Source of the DNA: JBCCXL01 sp039191605
GTDB taxonomy: Bacteria > Acidobacteriota > Thermoanaerobaculia > Multivoradales > JAHZIX01
Direction of reading: 5' to 3'
DNA: 64,000 nucleotides
Assembly (NCBI GenBank): GCA_039191605.1
Contig: JBCCXL010000009.1
Coordinates: forward strand, 1-64,000
Part shown: one piece after another, positions 42,692-52,572 of the stretch
Position numbering within the stretch: position 1 is the stretch's first letter
Layout: every line of letters begins with the position of its first letter
The notes under the pieces: generated by a model
Database searches by the model: none
What the model saw: only the letters and a program-made list of their open reading frames with translations
Told to the model about the DNA's origin: nothing
Made by a program: the position numbers and the translations under genes

Positions 42692-45058
42692 TTACTTCGG
42701 TATCGAAAAAGAAAATTCGGTGCCTCCATTGAGTTCAGAATCAAACCACACCCTGCCTCCATGACGCTGTATCAGGGTGCGGACATAGACCAGTCCCATC
42801 CCTTTGCCGGGCTGGTCGTCCAGGCCTACTCGACCAAAGATTCCGAATACTTTTTTGCGATGAGTTTCGGGAATTCCGCGACCATTATCGCGTATATGAA
42901 ACATGAACTCATTTTCGGTCTCTCTGGAAATGATTTCGATTCGACCGGGACGATTAAGTGAAAGATAACTAATAGCATTATCTAGTAATTGTCTGAATAC
43001 TTCATCGATCGCTGCGCGATCCGCTCGAATGGTAGGTAAGCGCCCGACCAATACGGTGATCTTGCGGTCGATGACCACGGCTTCGAAGTCGGCGAGGACC
43101 CGTCGGACGATGGGAGCGACGGCGAGTTCCGTCGGCTCCAGCTCTCGGCGGGTGAGTCGAGATAGCTTGAGGATGGGCTGGATCAAGCGCTCCATGCGGT
43201 CTGCGGAGGTGTCGATGAAGGACAGGGCTTCCGGCAGGCTCTCGTCGAGGTCGCTGGTGAGTTGGCGAGCGACGTTGGGGTCGATGCGGTCCCAGGCTCG
43301 ATCGAGGGCTCGGCGGCCATCGTCCAGCGCATAGCGCAGCTCACCGCTGAAGCCTCGTAGGTTGACCAGCGGAGCGCGCAGATCATGGGTCGCAATGGCG
43401 AGGAATTCGGACTTCTCGCGATTCAGGGCCTGTAGCTCTTGGTTGGTGCGGGTGAGCTGACTATGGGCCTTTTCCAGGCGCTGATGACTCTGGGCGATGC
43501 TCTCCTTGGAGAGGTGAACCTCGCGGGTGCGCTCGTCTACCAGCTGCTCGAGGTGCTGCTGGCGGTTGAGGATGCGGCGGGTGCGCAGAACGAAGACGTA
43601 GCGGATCATCGCCAACAGCATCAGGAAGGCCGTTCCGCGGAACGCTTGGGTCTCGTAGAAGCGGGGCGGAATGACGATCACCAGGCTGGCTTCCCTCGCC
43701 TCTAGCTCGCCGTCGTCGGTCTTGATTCTCGGGTTGGTGGCGCGTACACGGAAGGTGTATTGGCCCGGATCCAGGCCGGTATAGCGAGCCACTCGACGGT
43801 TGCCGCTCTCGGTCCAGTATTGGTCCCGTCCGTCGAGGAGGTAGCGGAATACCACTTCGTCGGGGTACCGCAGGTCCACCGCGGTGTAGTGGATCTCGAG
43901 ATCTCCCGGGTGTTCCGGTCGCAGGGTGCCGGCATCGGCGAAGAGCTGGCTCTGGCCGACCTGGATGCTTTCGATTCGCGGCACCGGGATGTCCGGGAGA
44001 GAGGGGTCGGAGCCCCGCCGTAGTCGATTCAGCCCCCCTTTGTTGGTGCCGATCCAGAGATCTCCTAGCCGGTCGTGGCGCAGGCATAGAACGGTGGAGG
44101 CGGTAAGGCCCTGCTCGACGCCGATGCGGTGAAGGGTCTCGCCATCGAAGGAGGACAAGCCGTTACGGGTAGCGAACCAGACCGTCCCGTCGTCCGCGAC
44201 CTCGATATCGAAAACGATACTGTCGAGGTCCTGCAGGGCTTCCGGGGGCGCTGTCACCTCACCGTCCTTGAGGACATAAATACCCCGCCCGAGGGTGGCG
44301 AGCCACACTTCATCTCCGACGTTCGCGGTACCCAGAATGCTGGTTCCTGATAGGTCCGTCTCTTCTCCCCAGACTCGGAAGCCGAGCTCTCGGTGGTAGC
44401 TGATCAACCCCTCGGCGGTGGCCAACCAGAGGGTTCCTGAATCGTCCCCGCGAACCCGGTTGATCTCGGCGCTCACCGGGAGCTGAAGCGCTTGTGGGCA
44501 GGCTAGCCCCAGGCTCTCCCGCCGCACCGTGCAGAGGCCTTGGCTGGTGGCGACCCATACCTCGCCGAGGGCATCTACCGCGACGTGAGCGAGGCGGCCG
44601 TTACCGAGCTCCGCGAGGTCCACCGAGGAGAAGCGGTGATTGCGGTAGAAGATGAGATCGGTCGCGGTGGCGATCCAGACGCCGCCCTCCGGGTCTGACG
44701 CCAGACCCTCGATGACGTGGTCCCGAAATTGGGTCGTATTGCGTTTGTCGAAAGCGGTGAAGCGATAGCCGTCAAAATGTGCGATGCCTTCCTGGGTGCC
44801 GATCCACAGATAGTCCTCGCTGTCTTGGGCGAGATGGAGAACGATGTTCTGGGGGAGCTGGTCGGCGGCGTCCCAGGAGTCGATGCTCAGCGCCCCTTGC
44901 GGCGTGGTGGGGGCTTGGGCCCTCGCCGGCTCTAGAGGATGGAGCAGGCTTAGGAGAAAGGCGCAGGAGGCGCACCATAGGCTGGATCGCAGGGACGGGC
45001 GTCGCCGGCGTTGGCGGCGGTGCCGCTGGGGGGTGCGCGAGGCTCGAAGAAGAGTCAC
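42692..45058 (-). CDS. Propeller-type sensor histidine kinase
   Basis: 788 aa. Signal/anchor (about 20-45), then one seven-bladed two-component regulator propeller (about 55-370) with repeats such as YLWIGTQEGIAHFDGY, LGDLWIGTNKGGLNRL; then a Y_Y_Y domain (about 385-460), a membrane helix (about 472-492), a coiled coil, HisKA (His558 in AIATHDLRAPLVNLRGFS) and HATPase (DNAISYLSLN, DNGRGIP, GKGMGLVYVRTLIQRHGG). There is no receiver or DNA-binding domain, unlike classical HTCS hybrids. Its ATG overlaps the upstream kinase's stop by 4 bp. It ends 102 bp upstream of the borosin precursor, on the same strand. Such sensors often bind glycans. Confidence 0.9.
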   Translation of the reverse strand: MTLLRASRTPQRHRRQRRRRPSLRSSLWCASCAFLLSLLHPLEPARAQAPTTPQGALSIDSWDAADQLPQNIVLHLAQDSEDYLWIGTQEGIAHFDGYRFTAFDKRNTTQFRDHVIEGLASDPEGGVWIATATDLIFYRNHRFSSVDLAELGNGRLAHVAVDALGEVWVATSQGLCTVRRESLGLACPQALQLPVSAEINRVRGDDSGTLWLATAEGLISYHRELGFRVWGEETDLSGTSILGTANVGDEVWLATLGRGIYVLKDGEVTAPPEALQDLDSIVFDIEVADDGTVWFATRNGLSSFDGETLHRIGVEQGLTASTVLCLRHDRLGDLWIGTNKGGLNRLRRGSDPSLPDIPVPRIESIQVGQSQLFADAGTLRPEHPGDLEIHYTAVDLRYPDEVVFRYLLDGRDQYWTESGNRRVARYTGLDPGQYTFRVRATNPRIKTDDGELEAREASLVIVIPPRFYETQAFRGTAFLMLLAMIRYVFVLRTRRILNRQQHLEQLVDERTREVHLSKESIAQSHQRLEKAHSQLTRTNQELQALNREKSEFLAIATHDLRAPLVNLRGFSGELRYALDDGRRALDRAWDRIDPNVARQLTSDLDESLPEALSFIDTSADRMERLIQPILKLSRLTRRELEPTELAVAPIVRRVLADFEAVVIDRKITVLVGRLPTIRADRAAIDEVFRQLLDNAISYLSLNRPGRIEIISRETENEFMFHIRDNGRGIPETHRKKVFGIFGRVGLDDQPGKGMGLVYVRTLIQRHGGRVWFDSELNGGTEFSFSIPK

Positions 45059-48000
45059 GGTAGCGCCATGTCCTCTCGGTTCGCGGAGGAGCTGATCAGA
45101 TCCGGAGGGCTCTCCGGGCGTTGGGGTAGGCAGAAGCTGAAGGTGGTGCCTGCTCCGAGCTGGGAGGTGAACCAGATACGGCCGCCGTGGCGCTCGATGA
45201 GAGTTCGTACGAAGGCCAGCCCGAGGCCTTCGCCGGGGACGTCGGGGCTGCCGGCACGGCCGAAGATCTTGAATACCTTGTGGCGTTCGCCGTCGGCGAT
45301 GCCGCGGCCGTTGTCGCGGACGTGGACGATGATCTCGTCGATGGATTCCTCCGCCTCGATGGAGACCTCGCCGTCGCGCTCCGGTGAGAGGTAGGTGACG
45401 GCATTGTTGAGCAGATTTTCGAGGACCTGCTTCAGAGCTTGGGGGTCCGCCCAGATCTTCGGCAGTGGAGCCTTACGGATCTGCACATTGTCGCGGGAGA
45501 TTTGGTACGTGAGGCTGCGAAGGGTCTCGTCGACCAGCTCGTCCAGGTCCACCTCTTGATGCTCTAGCCGCTGTCGCCCGACCTGGGAGAGGGCGAGCAG
45601 GGCGGAAATCAGCTGATCCATTCGCTCGGTGGAGGTGTCGACGTAGGAGAGGGCTTCCGGGGCGTCCTTCTCGAAGGCCTGGCGATAGGCGCCCGCCGCC
45701 GCTTCATCCATCGCTTCGGCGAGCTGTGGGTGATGCTGGGCGAGGCGATCGAGGGTGGTGCGAATCTCGCCTGCGAAGACCCGCAGGTTGAGCAGCGGGC
45801 GCCGCAGGTCGTGGGCGGCCATGGACAGCAGCTCGGTGTTTTCTCGGTTGCGCAGGGAGAGCTCCCGATTGGCTCGTTGGAGCTGGTCGTTGGCGTCCTT
45901 GAGTCGCCCGTTGGCGGCCTCCAGGTCGTCTCGCTGCTCCATGATCTGTGCGGTGCGCCGGGTCACCCGGTCCTCGAGCTTGCGGTTTTGCTCCAGCAGC
46001 TGGCGGAAGCGGATCTGGTAGAGGCCGCGCCCGAGCACCAGGATGAAAAGAGAGATCAGGCCGAGGTTCTTGGAGCGCAGCAGAGTGGGCGGGGCGAGCA
46101 GTAGCTTGAGGTTCGCTGGCTGCGAGCTGGTGAGCCCAGAGCCATCCCGCGCCAGCACTTCGAGTCGGAAGGAGCCCTGGGGGAAGTTGGTGTAGGTGGC
46201 GTAGGGCTCGGAGGTCTCGATCCAGTCTTTGTCACGCTGGCCGAGGCGGTAGAGGAATTGGGTGCCCCGGGGATAGCTCAGGGTGGGGGCGGCGAATTGC
46301 ACTTCGACATCGCGGGTGCCCACCGGAAGAGCGAGGGTGGGGGTGACCTCCTGGGGCAGGCCGTCCGCCAAGACCGATTCGATGATCACCTCCGGTGGTG
46401 CGCGGTGCGATTCTTCCCGCTGCGGGTAGAGGCTGATGAGGCCACCGGCGGTGGTTTGGAGCAGCGAGCCGTCCGGCCTCCAGAGGTGAGTCGGGTGATT
46501 GTTGCCGTCACAGCTGCGATCCCGGGTGCCCTGCACTACCCGGCTGGAGACCCGGTCCGGCGCTCCGGCGGCCTTGGCCTCCAGCTGATTCCGGGGTACT
46601 CGGAAGAGCCCTCGGTTCGAGCACAGCCAGAAGATGCCCAGCTGATCCTCCGTCACCGTATGAAGCACGTCGTTGTGCAGGCCGTCCTCGACGCCAAAGG
46701 AGTAGATGCCGCTGGGCGCAACGCGCGTGAGGCCCCCGATGGAGCCTACCCACAGGACCCCCGCGGGATCCATGTACAGGTCCAGAACGTAATCCCCGGC
46801 CAGCCCTTCGCTTCGGGTGAGGAGCTTCAGCTGGAGGCTCTCGGCGCTGTCGAGCTGCTGTGGATCCGTCGGCGTCAGCTGGAGTAGGCCAACCTCGGTT
46901 CCGACCCAGAGCTCGCCGGAAGGGGATTCCAGGAGACTGCGAATGGGGATACCGTTCCAGTCGGGGGCGTCGAGGGCTGCGCGTAGCCCCTGCTCGGGGG
47001 TGTAGCGCAGCAGGCCGCTGGTGGTGCCGACCCAGAGGCCGCCAGCCTTTGCCGGCTCGAGGGCGAGGACGACGGGAGGAGGCGAGCCCGGGGACGGGGG
47101 AATGGTGCGTAGGGCGCTGGCGCTCGGGCGCCCCTGTCGCAATACCTGAAGTCCGCCGGTGGTGCCGATCCAGAGATCCTCGCCCACCGCCGCCAGGGCG
47201 AGTACGGCATTGCTGGCGAGGCCATCGGCGGTGGTCAGCTGGATGACCTGATCGCCCATGCGGTAGTCCAGGCCGCTGTTTTCGGTGCCGATCCATAGGG
47301 CGCCGTCGGCGGTGAGGGCGACGCTGCGGAGAAAGTTGCTGGAGAGGCCTTCCCGGGTACCCAGAATGGTGACCTCACCGTTGGATAGGCGATGGAGAGC
47401 GCCGTTTTCCGCACCCACCCACAGGTTGCCCGCACGATCCTCCACCAGGTGGGTGATGTGGTCTCCCTCGAGGCCCAAGGATTCATCTAGCCAGGAGCTT
47501 TCAGAGCCAGCCCAGCGCATCAGGCCTCGACTCTCGGCTCCTGCCCACAGCTGGCCGTCCCGGTCTTCCAGCAGAGCGGTGACGGCGACGCCGACATCGA
47601 GGCGCATCGAGACTTCGAGATCCTGCTCCGTGCCGACGCGCAGCAGCTGGCCATCGGCGAAGCCCGCCCACAGGGATTCCCCCTGATGGCTGAGAGCCAA
47701 GCTGCGCACGGCGAGCGCCGGAAGGATGGAAGGGGCGGCGGGCGTGAGATTCGCTGGGCCCCTGGTGCGGGATCCTTGGAGGTGCCGAATGTCGAGGGAG
47801 TACAGACCCCACTCGGTGCCTACCCACAGGGTGCCTTGGCGCCGGGTGATGGCGAGGGCGTAGACCGCACCGTAGGGGCGCCGGGACTGCCCGGTGACCA
47901 GCTCGAAGCGATTCTCGCGGTAGACGAAGAGTCCCTCGTCGGTGCCTACCCAAACCCTCCCGGCGGGGTCTTCCAGCAGGCTGTGAATGACCGGGGGACG

Positions 48001-48411
48001 AGTGAGAGGAAGGTCGACGGGCACCAGGGCTCTTTGGTGCGGCTGCGACACGAAGAGCCCTTCGAGGGTTCCGGCCCACAGTCTGCCGTCGCGAGTGGAG
48101 AGGATCTCGGTGATCAGGCCTGGAGGAGTTTGGGGAAACGCTGCAGGCAGAGTTCCCCGGCCGTCGAAGCGCATCAGGCTACGACCGCTCCCCACCCAAA
48201 GGAAACCGTCGCCATCCACCGCCAGGGCAGTGATACCGGAGGTCGCCAAGCCACTTTGCTCGCCATAGGCGGTGGCGTGGTATTGGGTGATCGCCCGGTG
48301 GGGGTCGAGGGCACCGAGGCTCGTGCTGCCGACAAAAAGGGCGAGGACGGCGGACAGCATCCAACGCCGCGCGGGCACGCGGTGCGCGAAGTCGATCGCG
48401 GAAAGGACCAT
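45055..48411 (-). CDS. Large propeller-type sensor histidine kinase
   Basis: 1118 aa. N-terminal anchor, then two seven-bladed regulator propellers (about 40-640; repeats GDGFLWVGSGRSLMRFDG, GTLWVGTEWGLYSLDI), a Y_Y_Y domain (about 680-760), membrane helix (LGLISLFILVLGRGLYQI, about 775-795), coiled coil, HisKA (His867 in MAAHDLRRPLLNLRVF) and HATPase (LLNNAVTYL, DNGRGIA, GEGLGLAFVRTLIERHGG). It lacks receiver and output domains. It is paralogous to the kinase it overlaps downstream. No response regulator gene is in the vicinity, apart from the receiver fused to LpxC 27 kb away. Confidence 0.9.
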   Translation of the reverse strand: MVLSAIDFAHRVPARRWMLSAVLALFVGSTSLGALDPHRAITQYHATAYGEQSGLATSGITALAVDGDGFLWVGSGRSLMRFDGRGTLPAAFPQTPPGLITEILSTRDGRLWAGTLEGLFVSQPHQRALVPVDLPLTRPPVIHSLLEDPAGRVWVGTDEGLFVYRENRFELVTGQSRRPYGAVYALAITRRQGTLWVGTEWGLYSLDIRHLQGSRTRGPANLTPAAPSILPALAVRSLALSHQGESLWAGFADGQLLRVGTEQDLEVSMRLDVGVAVTALLEDRDGQLWAGAESRGLMRWAGSESSWLDESLGLEGDHITHLVEDRAGNLWVGAENGALHRLSNGEVTILGTREGLSSNFLRSVALTADGALWIGTENSGLDYRMGDQVIQLTTADGLASNAVLALAAVGEDLWIGTTGGLQVLRQGRPSASALRTIPPSPGSPPPVVLALEPAKAGGLWVGTTSGLLRYTPEQGLRAALDAPDWNGIPIRSLLESPSGELWVGTEVGLLQLTPTDPQQLDSAESLQLKLLTRSEGLAGDYVLDLYMDPAGVLWVGSIGGLTRVAPSGIYSFGVEDGLHNDVLHTVTEDQLGIFWLCSNRGLFRVPRNQLEAKAAGAPDRVSSRVVQGTRDRSCDGNNHPTHLWRPDGSLLQTTAGGLISLYPQREESHRAPPEVIIESVLADGLPQEVTPTLALPVGTRDVEVQFAAPTLSYPRGTQFLYRLGQRDKDWIETSEPYATYTNFPQGSFRLEVLARDGSGLTSSQPANLKLLLAPPTLLRSKNLGLISLFILVLGRGLYQIRFRQLLEQNRKLEDRVTRRTAQIMEQRDDLEAANGRLKDANDQLQRANRELSLRNRENTELLSMAAHDLRRPLLNLRVFAGEIRTTLDRLAQHHPQLAEAMDEAAAGAYRQAFEKDAPEALSYVDTSTERMDQLISALLALSQVGRQRLEHQEVDLDELVDETLRSLTYQISRDNVQIRKAPLPKIWADPQALKQVLENLLNNAVTYLSPERDGEVSIEAEESIDEIIVHVRDNGRGIADGERHKVFKIFGRAGSPDVPGEGLGLAFVRTLIERHGGRIWFTSQLGAGTTFSFCLPQRPESPPDLISSSANREDMALP

Positions 48412-48572
48412 CAGAAGGCTAGGGCGCGTTTGAAGCGGACCCGAATCGAAGAGCAGAGTATGAGTGTGATCTCGTGAGAAGACCGACCGCAGACTATCTC
48501 CACGTCTGCCCTAGAAGCAAGAATGGCTTCTCTTTACCCGACATCTACTGCTGTGGATCTGTCAACAAATTA

Positions 48573-48600
48573 CGCCGACCTCCCGCTAGGAAGGCCGGCG
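48573..48600 (-). terminator. Terminator of lon
   Basis: Arms CGCCGACCT and AGGCCGGCG (one mismatch) flank a 10-nt loop about 55 bp past the lon stop (48656). The minus strand then reads TAATTTGTTGACA. The TTGACA (48560-48565) could be a -35 box for the kinase operon, but I see no matching -10. Confidence 0.55.
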
Positions 48601-48655
48601 CTGGGATCGTCGGCAACGATGGATGAGGGGGCTGGTGGGCTCCCTCGAAAGGGCT

Positions 48656-51409
48656 TTAGTGGGCGCTTTCGGAGAGCGGGATGACGTCCTCCGGCCCCTC
48701 GTCGCCGAAGAGCAGGCGCCCCTCGAGGAAGTTCGCGTCGCGCAGGGTGAGGGCGAGAACTTCCCCTAGCTCCGAGACCAGGTGGACCTGGATCTCCTCA
48801 CGGACGCTGGCGGGAAGGTCTTCCAGGTCGGCCTCGTTCTGCCGGGGCAGGACGAATTGGCGAATCCCGGCTCGCACCCCGCCCAGGATCTTCTCCTTCA
48901 CCCCTCCAATGGGTAGCACCCGCCCGGTGAGGGTGATCTCGCCGGTCATCGCGATGTCGTGGCGGGCCGGTCGCGAGGACAGGGCGGAGATCAAGGCCGT
49001 CGCCAGGGTAATGCCGGCGGAGGGGCCATCTTTGGGGATCGCTCCGGCGGGGACGTGGACGTGGACATCCACGCCCGACAGCTGATCCCGCTCCAGACGC
49101 AGCGCGCGATGGTGGGCGCGGGCGTAAGTCCAGGCGGCGCGGGCGGATTCCTTCATCACGTCCCCCAATTGACCGGTGAGCACCAGCTCACCCTTGCCGG
49201 GCATGGTGGAGGCCTCCACGAACATGATGTCGCCGCCGGAGGGGGTGTAGTACATCCCGGTGGCGACGCCCAGCTGATCTTCGCCGGCGGCGCGCTCGGG
49301 GTGGATCCGCGGGCGGCCGAGGAGGGGGCGAACGTCTTTCCGCAGCAGGCTGGCGCTCTCGACCTGCCCGGTGGCGACCTTGCGCGCCACCTTGCGGGCA
49401 AGGCGGCCGAGCTCCCGTTCCAGCTGGCGCACTCCGGCTTCGCGGGTGTAGGAGGTGATGACCTCCTGCAGCGCTTCGTCCTGCAGCTCAAGGCGTGGAT
49501 TCAGGATGGTTGCGGCATCCTGCTCGGTGCCGCTGGCTGCTTCGAGATTGGCTTCCTCGAGATCGGTGCTCGCGGTCGCTTGTGGGCTTGCTGCAGTGCT
49601 GAGGCCATTGCGGCGCAGCTGGCGAGGCAGCAAATAGCGCTTCGCGATATGCAGTTTCTCTTCCTCGGTGTAGCCGCTGAATTCCACCACCTCCATGCGA
49701 TCCAGTAGCGGTGCAGGGATGTTCTGCACGAAGTTGGCGGTGGCGATGAACATCACCTCGGAGAGATCGAAGGGAATGCCCAAGTAGTGATCGGTGAAGG
49801 TGTCGTTCTGGGCCGGATCCAGAACCTCCAGCAGGGCGCTGGCGGGGTCTCCCTGGTAGGAGACGCCCAGCTTGTCGATCTCGTCGAGCAGGAATACCGG
49901 GTTCTTGGCGCCGGCCTGCTTGAGGCTCTGCACGATGCGTCCGGGCATCGCGCCGACGTAGGTGCGACGGTGGCCGCGGATCTCGGATTCGTCCCGGGTG
50001 CCGCCGAGGGCGATGCGCACGTAGGTACGGCCCATGGCTCGGGCAATGGACTTGGCGATGGAGGTCTTGCCGACGCCGGGAGGGCCGACGAAGAGCAGGA
50101 TCGGGCTGCGACGCTCGTCGTTGGCTTCGCTGCTGGCTTGTTCGCCAGACCCGTCGACGGGACGTGCGGTGGCTGGCGAGCTGCCCTCGTCCTGTTGAAT
50201 GGAGCTGGCGGCCGGCTCCGCGGAGCTTGGGCTGGGGGCTTCCTCGGGACTGGCGGCAGGCACGGCATCCGTCAGCACGGAATCCGCCGCTTCAGAGTCC
50301 GCTGACGCCGAGCCTTCGGATCCTGGCTCCGTCCGCTCTGCTGCCGCGGCGAGGTGGAGCTGGCGCACCGCTAGGAACTCCAGAACTCGATCCTTGACCT
50401 CGTCGAGGCCGTAGTGGTCTTCGGTCAGGATCCGCGCCGCGCGATCGAGGCTGAGCTCCTCTTCGTCGCGTTCGTTCCAGGGCAGCTCGGCGACGGTTTC
50501 GAGGAAGGTGCGCACCACCTGGGATTCCATCGATTCCTGCCCTAGGCGCTCGAGGCGCCGGAGCTCTCGATCCACCTCCTTGCGGGCATCCTCCGGCAGC
50601 TGGAGGGATTCCAGCCGCGCTCGGAGCTCTTCGTGCTCCGCGCTCTGATCGTCGTCCCCCAGCTCCTTTCGGATCGCCTTGATCTGCTCTCGCAGCAGCA
50701 TCTCCCGCTGGCGGTCGCCGAGCTCTTCCTGCACCTGGTTCTTGATCGTCTCTTGGGCGTCGAGGACCGCGATCTGTCGCTGGACGTGGACTAGCACCCG
50801 GCGTAGGCGTTCCTCTACGGAGAGGGTCTCCAGCAGCTCCTGCGCCTCGATGGAGGGGATCTCCAGATAGTTGGCCACCAGGTCCGCCAGGCGGCCGGGG
50901 GCGTCGAGCCCGGTGAGCACCTGCTCCACCGCATCCCGCGGCAGGCCGGATTTCTGGCCGAGCTCCGCGGCGCGGCTGCGGACCTCGCGATAGAGCCCGG
51001 CGAAGCCGGGATCCTCGGAATCCACCGGCAGCATCTCCTGGGCCGGGCGCACGGTGGCCTCGAGGTAGCCGCTATCGGTGTCCGTTCCGCCCTCACTATC
51101 GCCCTTGGACTGGGAGAGGCGTACGGTGATGCCGCGCTCGGTGCCGCGAAGAACCAGCTGGATACCGGAGAGGGTGCGCTGAATCTGCTCGATTCGGGCG
51201 ATGGTGCCGATGGTGTAGAGATTTTCCGGCGATACCTCGTTTTCGTTGCGCCGTTGACTCAGGACGAAGATTTCTTTGTCGGTGTTGGCCACCGCGCTCT
51301 CCACCGCACGGAGGCTTCGTGGGCGACCGACGGCGATCGGGGTGGGGACGCCGGGGAAGACCACCGCATCCCGCAGCGGAAGGACAGGAAGAGTACGAAT
51401 ATCGGACAT
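48656..51409 (-). CDS. lon: ATP-dependent protease Lon
   Basis: 917 aa from ATG 51409 (GAGGAA just upstream). N-terminal substrate domain from RTLPVLPLRDAVVFPG; coiled coil; AAA+ module with Walker A GPPGVGKTS (about 440), GGTRDESEIRGHRRTYVGA, LLDEIDKLG; protease domain with catalytic Ser in KDGPSAGIT (about 795) and Lys in GGVKEKILGG (about 838). Two insertions set it apart: a ~75-residue Ser/Ala/Glu/Pro-rich segment between the N-domain and Walker A, and a ~30-residue Ala/Ser/Glu segment in the AAA lid. It degrades damaged and regulatory proteins in the cytoplasm. It is monocistronic. Confidence 0.94.
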   Translation of the reverse strand: MSDIRTLPVLPLRDAVVFPGVPTPIAVGRPRSLRAVESAVANTDKEIFVLSQRRNENEVSPENLYTIGTIARIEQIQRTLSGIQLVLRGTERGITVRLSQSKGDSEGGTDTDSGYLEATVRPAQEMLPVDSEDPGFAGLYREVRSRAAELGQKSGLPRDAVEQVLTGLDAPGRLADLVANYLEIPSIEAQELLETLSVEERLRRVLVHVQRQIAVLDAQETIKNQVQEELGDRQREMLLREQIKAIRKELGDDDQSAEHEELRARLESLQLPEDARKEVDRELRRLERLGQESMESQVVRTFLETVAELPWNERDEEELSLDRAARILTEDHYGLDEVKDRVLEFLAVRQLHLAAAAERTEPGSEGSASADSEAADSVLTDAVPAASPEEAPSPSSAEPAASSIQQDEGSSPATARPVDGSGEQASSEANDERRSPILLFVGPPGVGKTSIAKSIARAMGRTYVRIALGGTRDESEIRGHRRTYVGAMPGRIVQSLKQAGAKNPVFLLDEIDKLGVSYQGDPASALLEVLDPAQNDTFTDHYLGIPFDLSEVMFIATANFVQNIPAPLLDRMEVVEFSGYTEEEKLHIAKRYLLPRQLRRNGLSTAASPQATASTDLEEANLEAASGTEQDAATILNPRLELQDEALQEVITSYTREAGVRQLERELGRLARKVARKVATGQVESASLLRKDVRPLLGRPRIHPERAAGEDQLGVATGMYYTPSGGDIMFVEASTMPGKGELVLTGQLGDVMKESARAAWTYARAHHRALRLERDQLSGVDVHVHVPAGAIPKDGPSAGITLATALISALSSRPARHDIAMTGEITLTGRVLPIGGVKEKILGGVRAGIRQFVLPRQNEADLEDLPASVREEIQVHLVSELGEVLALTLRDANFLEGRLLFGDEGPEDVIPLSESAH

Positions 51410-51504
51410 AGATCGATTCCTCAATGGGCTGCTCGATGGGTCTGGATGCTTGAGTTGGGCTCGGGCCGAGGCCTTTGTCGTTGGAGCTTTTCGGCCTAGA
51501 CGTT

Positions 51505-51564
51505 GCCAGTCTGAGGGGTGCCAGTCTGAGGGGGGCCAGTCTGAGGGTTGCTAGCCGGGGGTTG
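51505..51564. repeat. 15-bp tandem repeat upstream of lon
   Basis: GCCAGTCTGAGGG recurs at 51505, 51520 and 51535, with a degenerate fourth unit at 51550. It lies about 95 bp upstream of the lon start, probably within or before its promoter. Confidence 0.8.
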
Positions 51565-52572
51565 GCAGCTCGGGCGTCAACAATCTGAGCGGAAGCAGGG
51601 GCGAGGGGACGAAGAATCGAGGCCTCGAAGCTTCAAGGCTGATTTTAGTCTTCATCCATCAAATGTGCCAAACATTGAGTGCCCGCTTAGAAATTCCCGG
51701 TTGAGTGCGCTTAGGTGATATTTTTTTGAGGCGCCCCTTGGAGGGCTACCGTTGGCCTCTGATCCGCCTCTCCTCGCAGCCTCCCCTCGGCGGCGATTCG
51801 CCGACTATCTGAAGCGCTTTGCGGAATCTTCGGGGCGGCGCTGATGCTCTGTCTCCATCTGCTCTGTGCTATTCCGCGCCCTGTCCCATTCTTGGGGCCC
51901 GCCGCACTCCCTCCATGAAGCTGTCGATGGGAACATCCTCGGTGTTCGCCCAACCATCGCAGCAGTTTGGAGGAGGGCTTCGCTCACCCGGAGGGGAATG
52001 AGGGAGTACTTCGGTTCTGTTGTTGTCTCTTGAGACCCTGGGGTCGCGGTTTTCGTTGGCCCCAGGGTCGTTCCATGGAGTGTTGGAGGTATCGAGTCTC
52101 TTTACCTGAGGCCTCGATAGTCGATATCCTCAACTTCCTGTCCCGCTTCTTCCCCCTGGCTGCATACAAGTTTCAAGAAGCACCCGACTGACGGGTTGCG
52201 AGGTGCCTTGAGTTGGTCACGCCCTCGCGCAGGTTGGCTTCGGTATCGTGATTTAGCACGGTCCTTCGGCACTGTAGATTTGGAGCCGTGATCCGAAACC
52301 GCGAGCCTCCCCTCGGCAAGTGGCGCTTCCGACTCGCCCGCTACCCTCCGCGGGACGAGCCCTCGACATTCAGCGAGGGCTCTGATCCGTGCCGCCGAGC
52401 TTCGTCTCCACGGGCTCGACACCTCCTTGAGATTGTCTAAAGACCTTCTACCATCGATGATCAGCGATCCTGGACGACCCCGCGCCCGCGCCATCGTGGA
52501 ATCTCTTCCATGTGTTCTACGAGGGACTGTCGTCCCTTGCCTTCACCTCACCATCGAGTCGAGGAGGAAGAT
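51565..52572. other. 1-kb gene-free region
   Basis: No open frame here has coding character: candidates are short, overlap each other and have no recognisable family or ribosome site. A 10-bp inverted repeat with a 16-nt loop (GACCCTGGGG 52035-52044, CCCCAGGGTC 52061-52070) could be a small RNA stem or terminator. An AT-rich patch with seven T lies at 51719-51727. It separates lon from the carrier-protein operon and probably holds both promoters. Confidence 0.5.

Noticed and set aside
51711..51987. Two overlapping small minus-strand frames in the gene-free region
   Set aside because: They use different frames of the same bases, lack ribosome sites and show no recognisable sequence.
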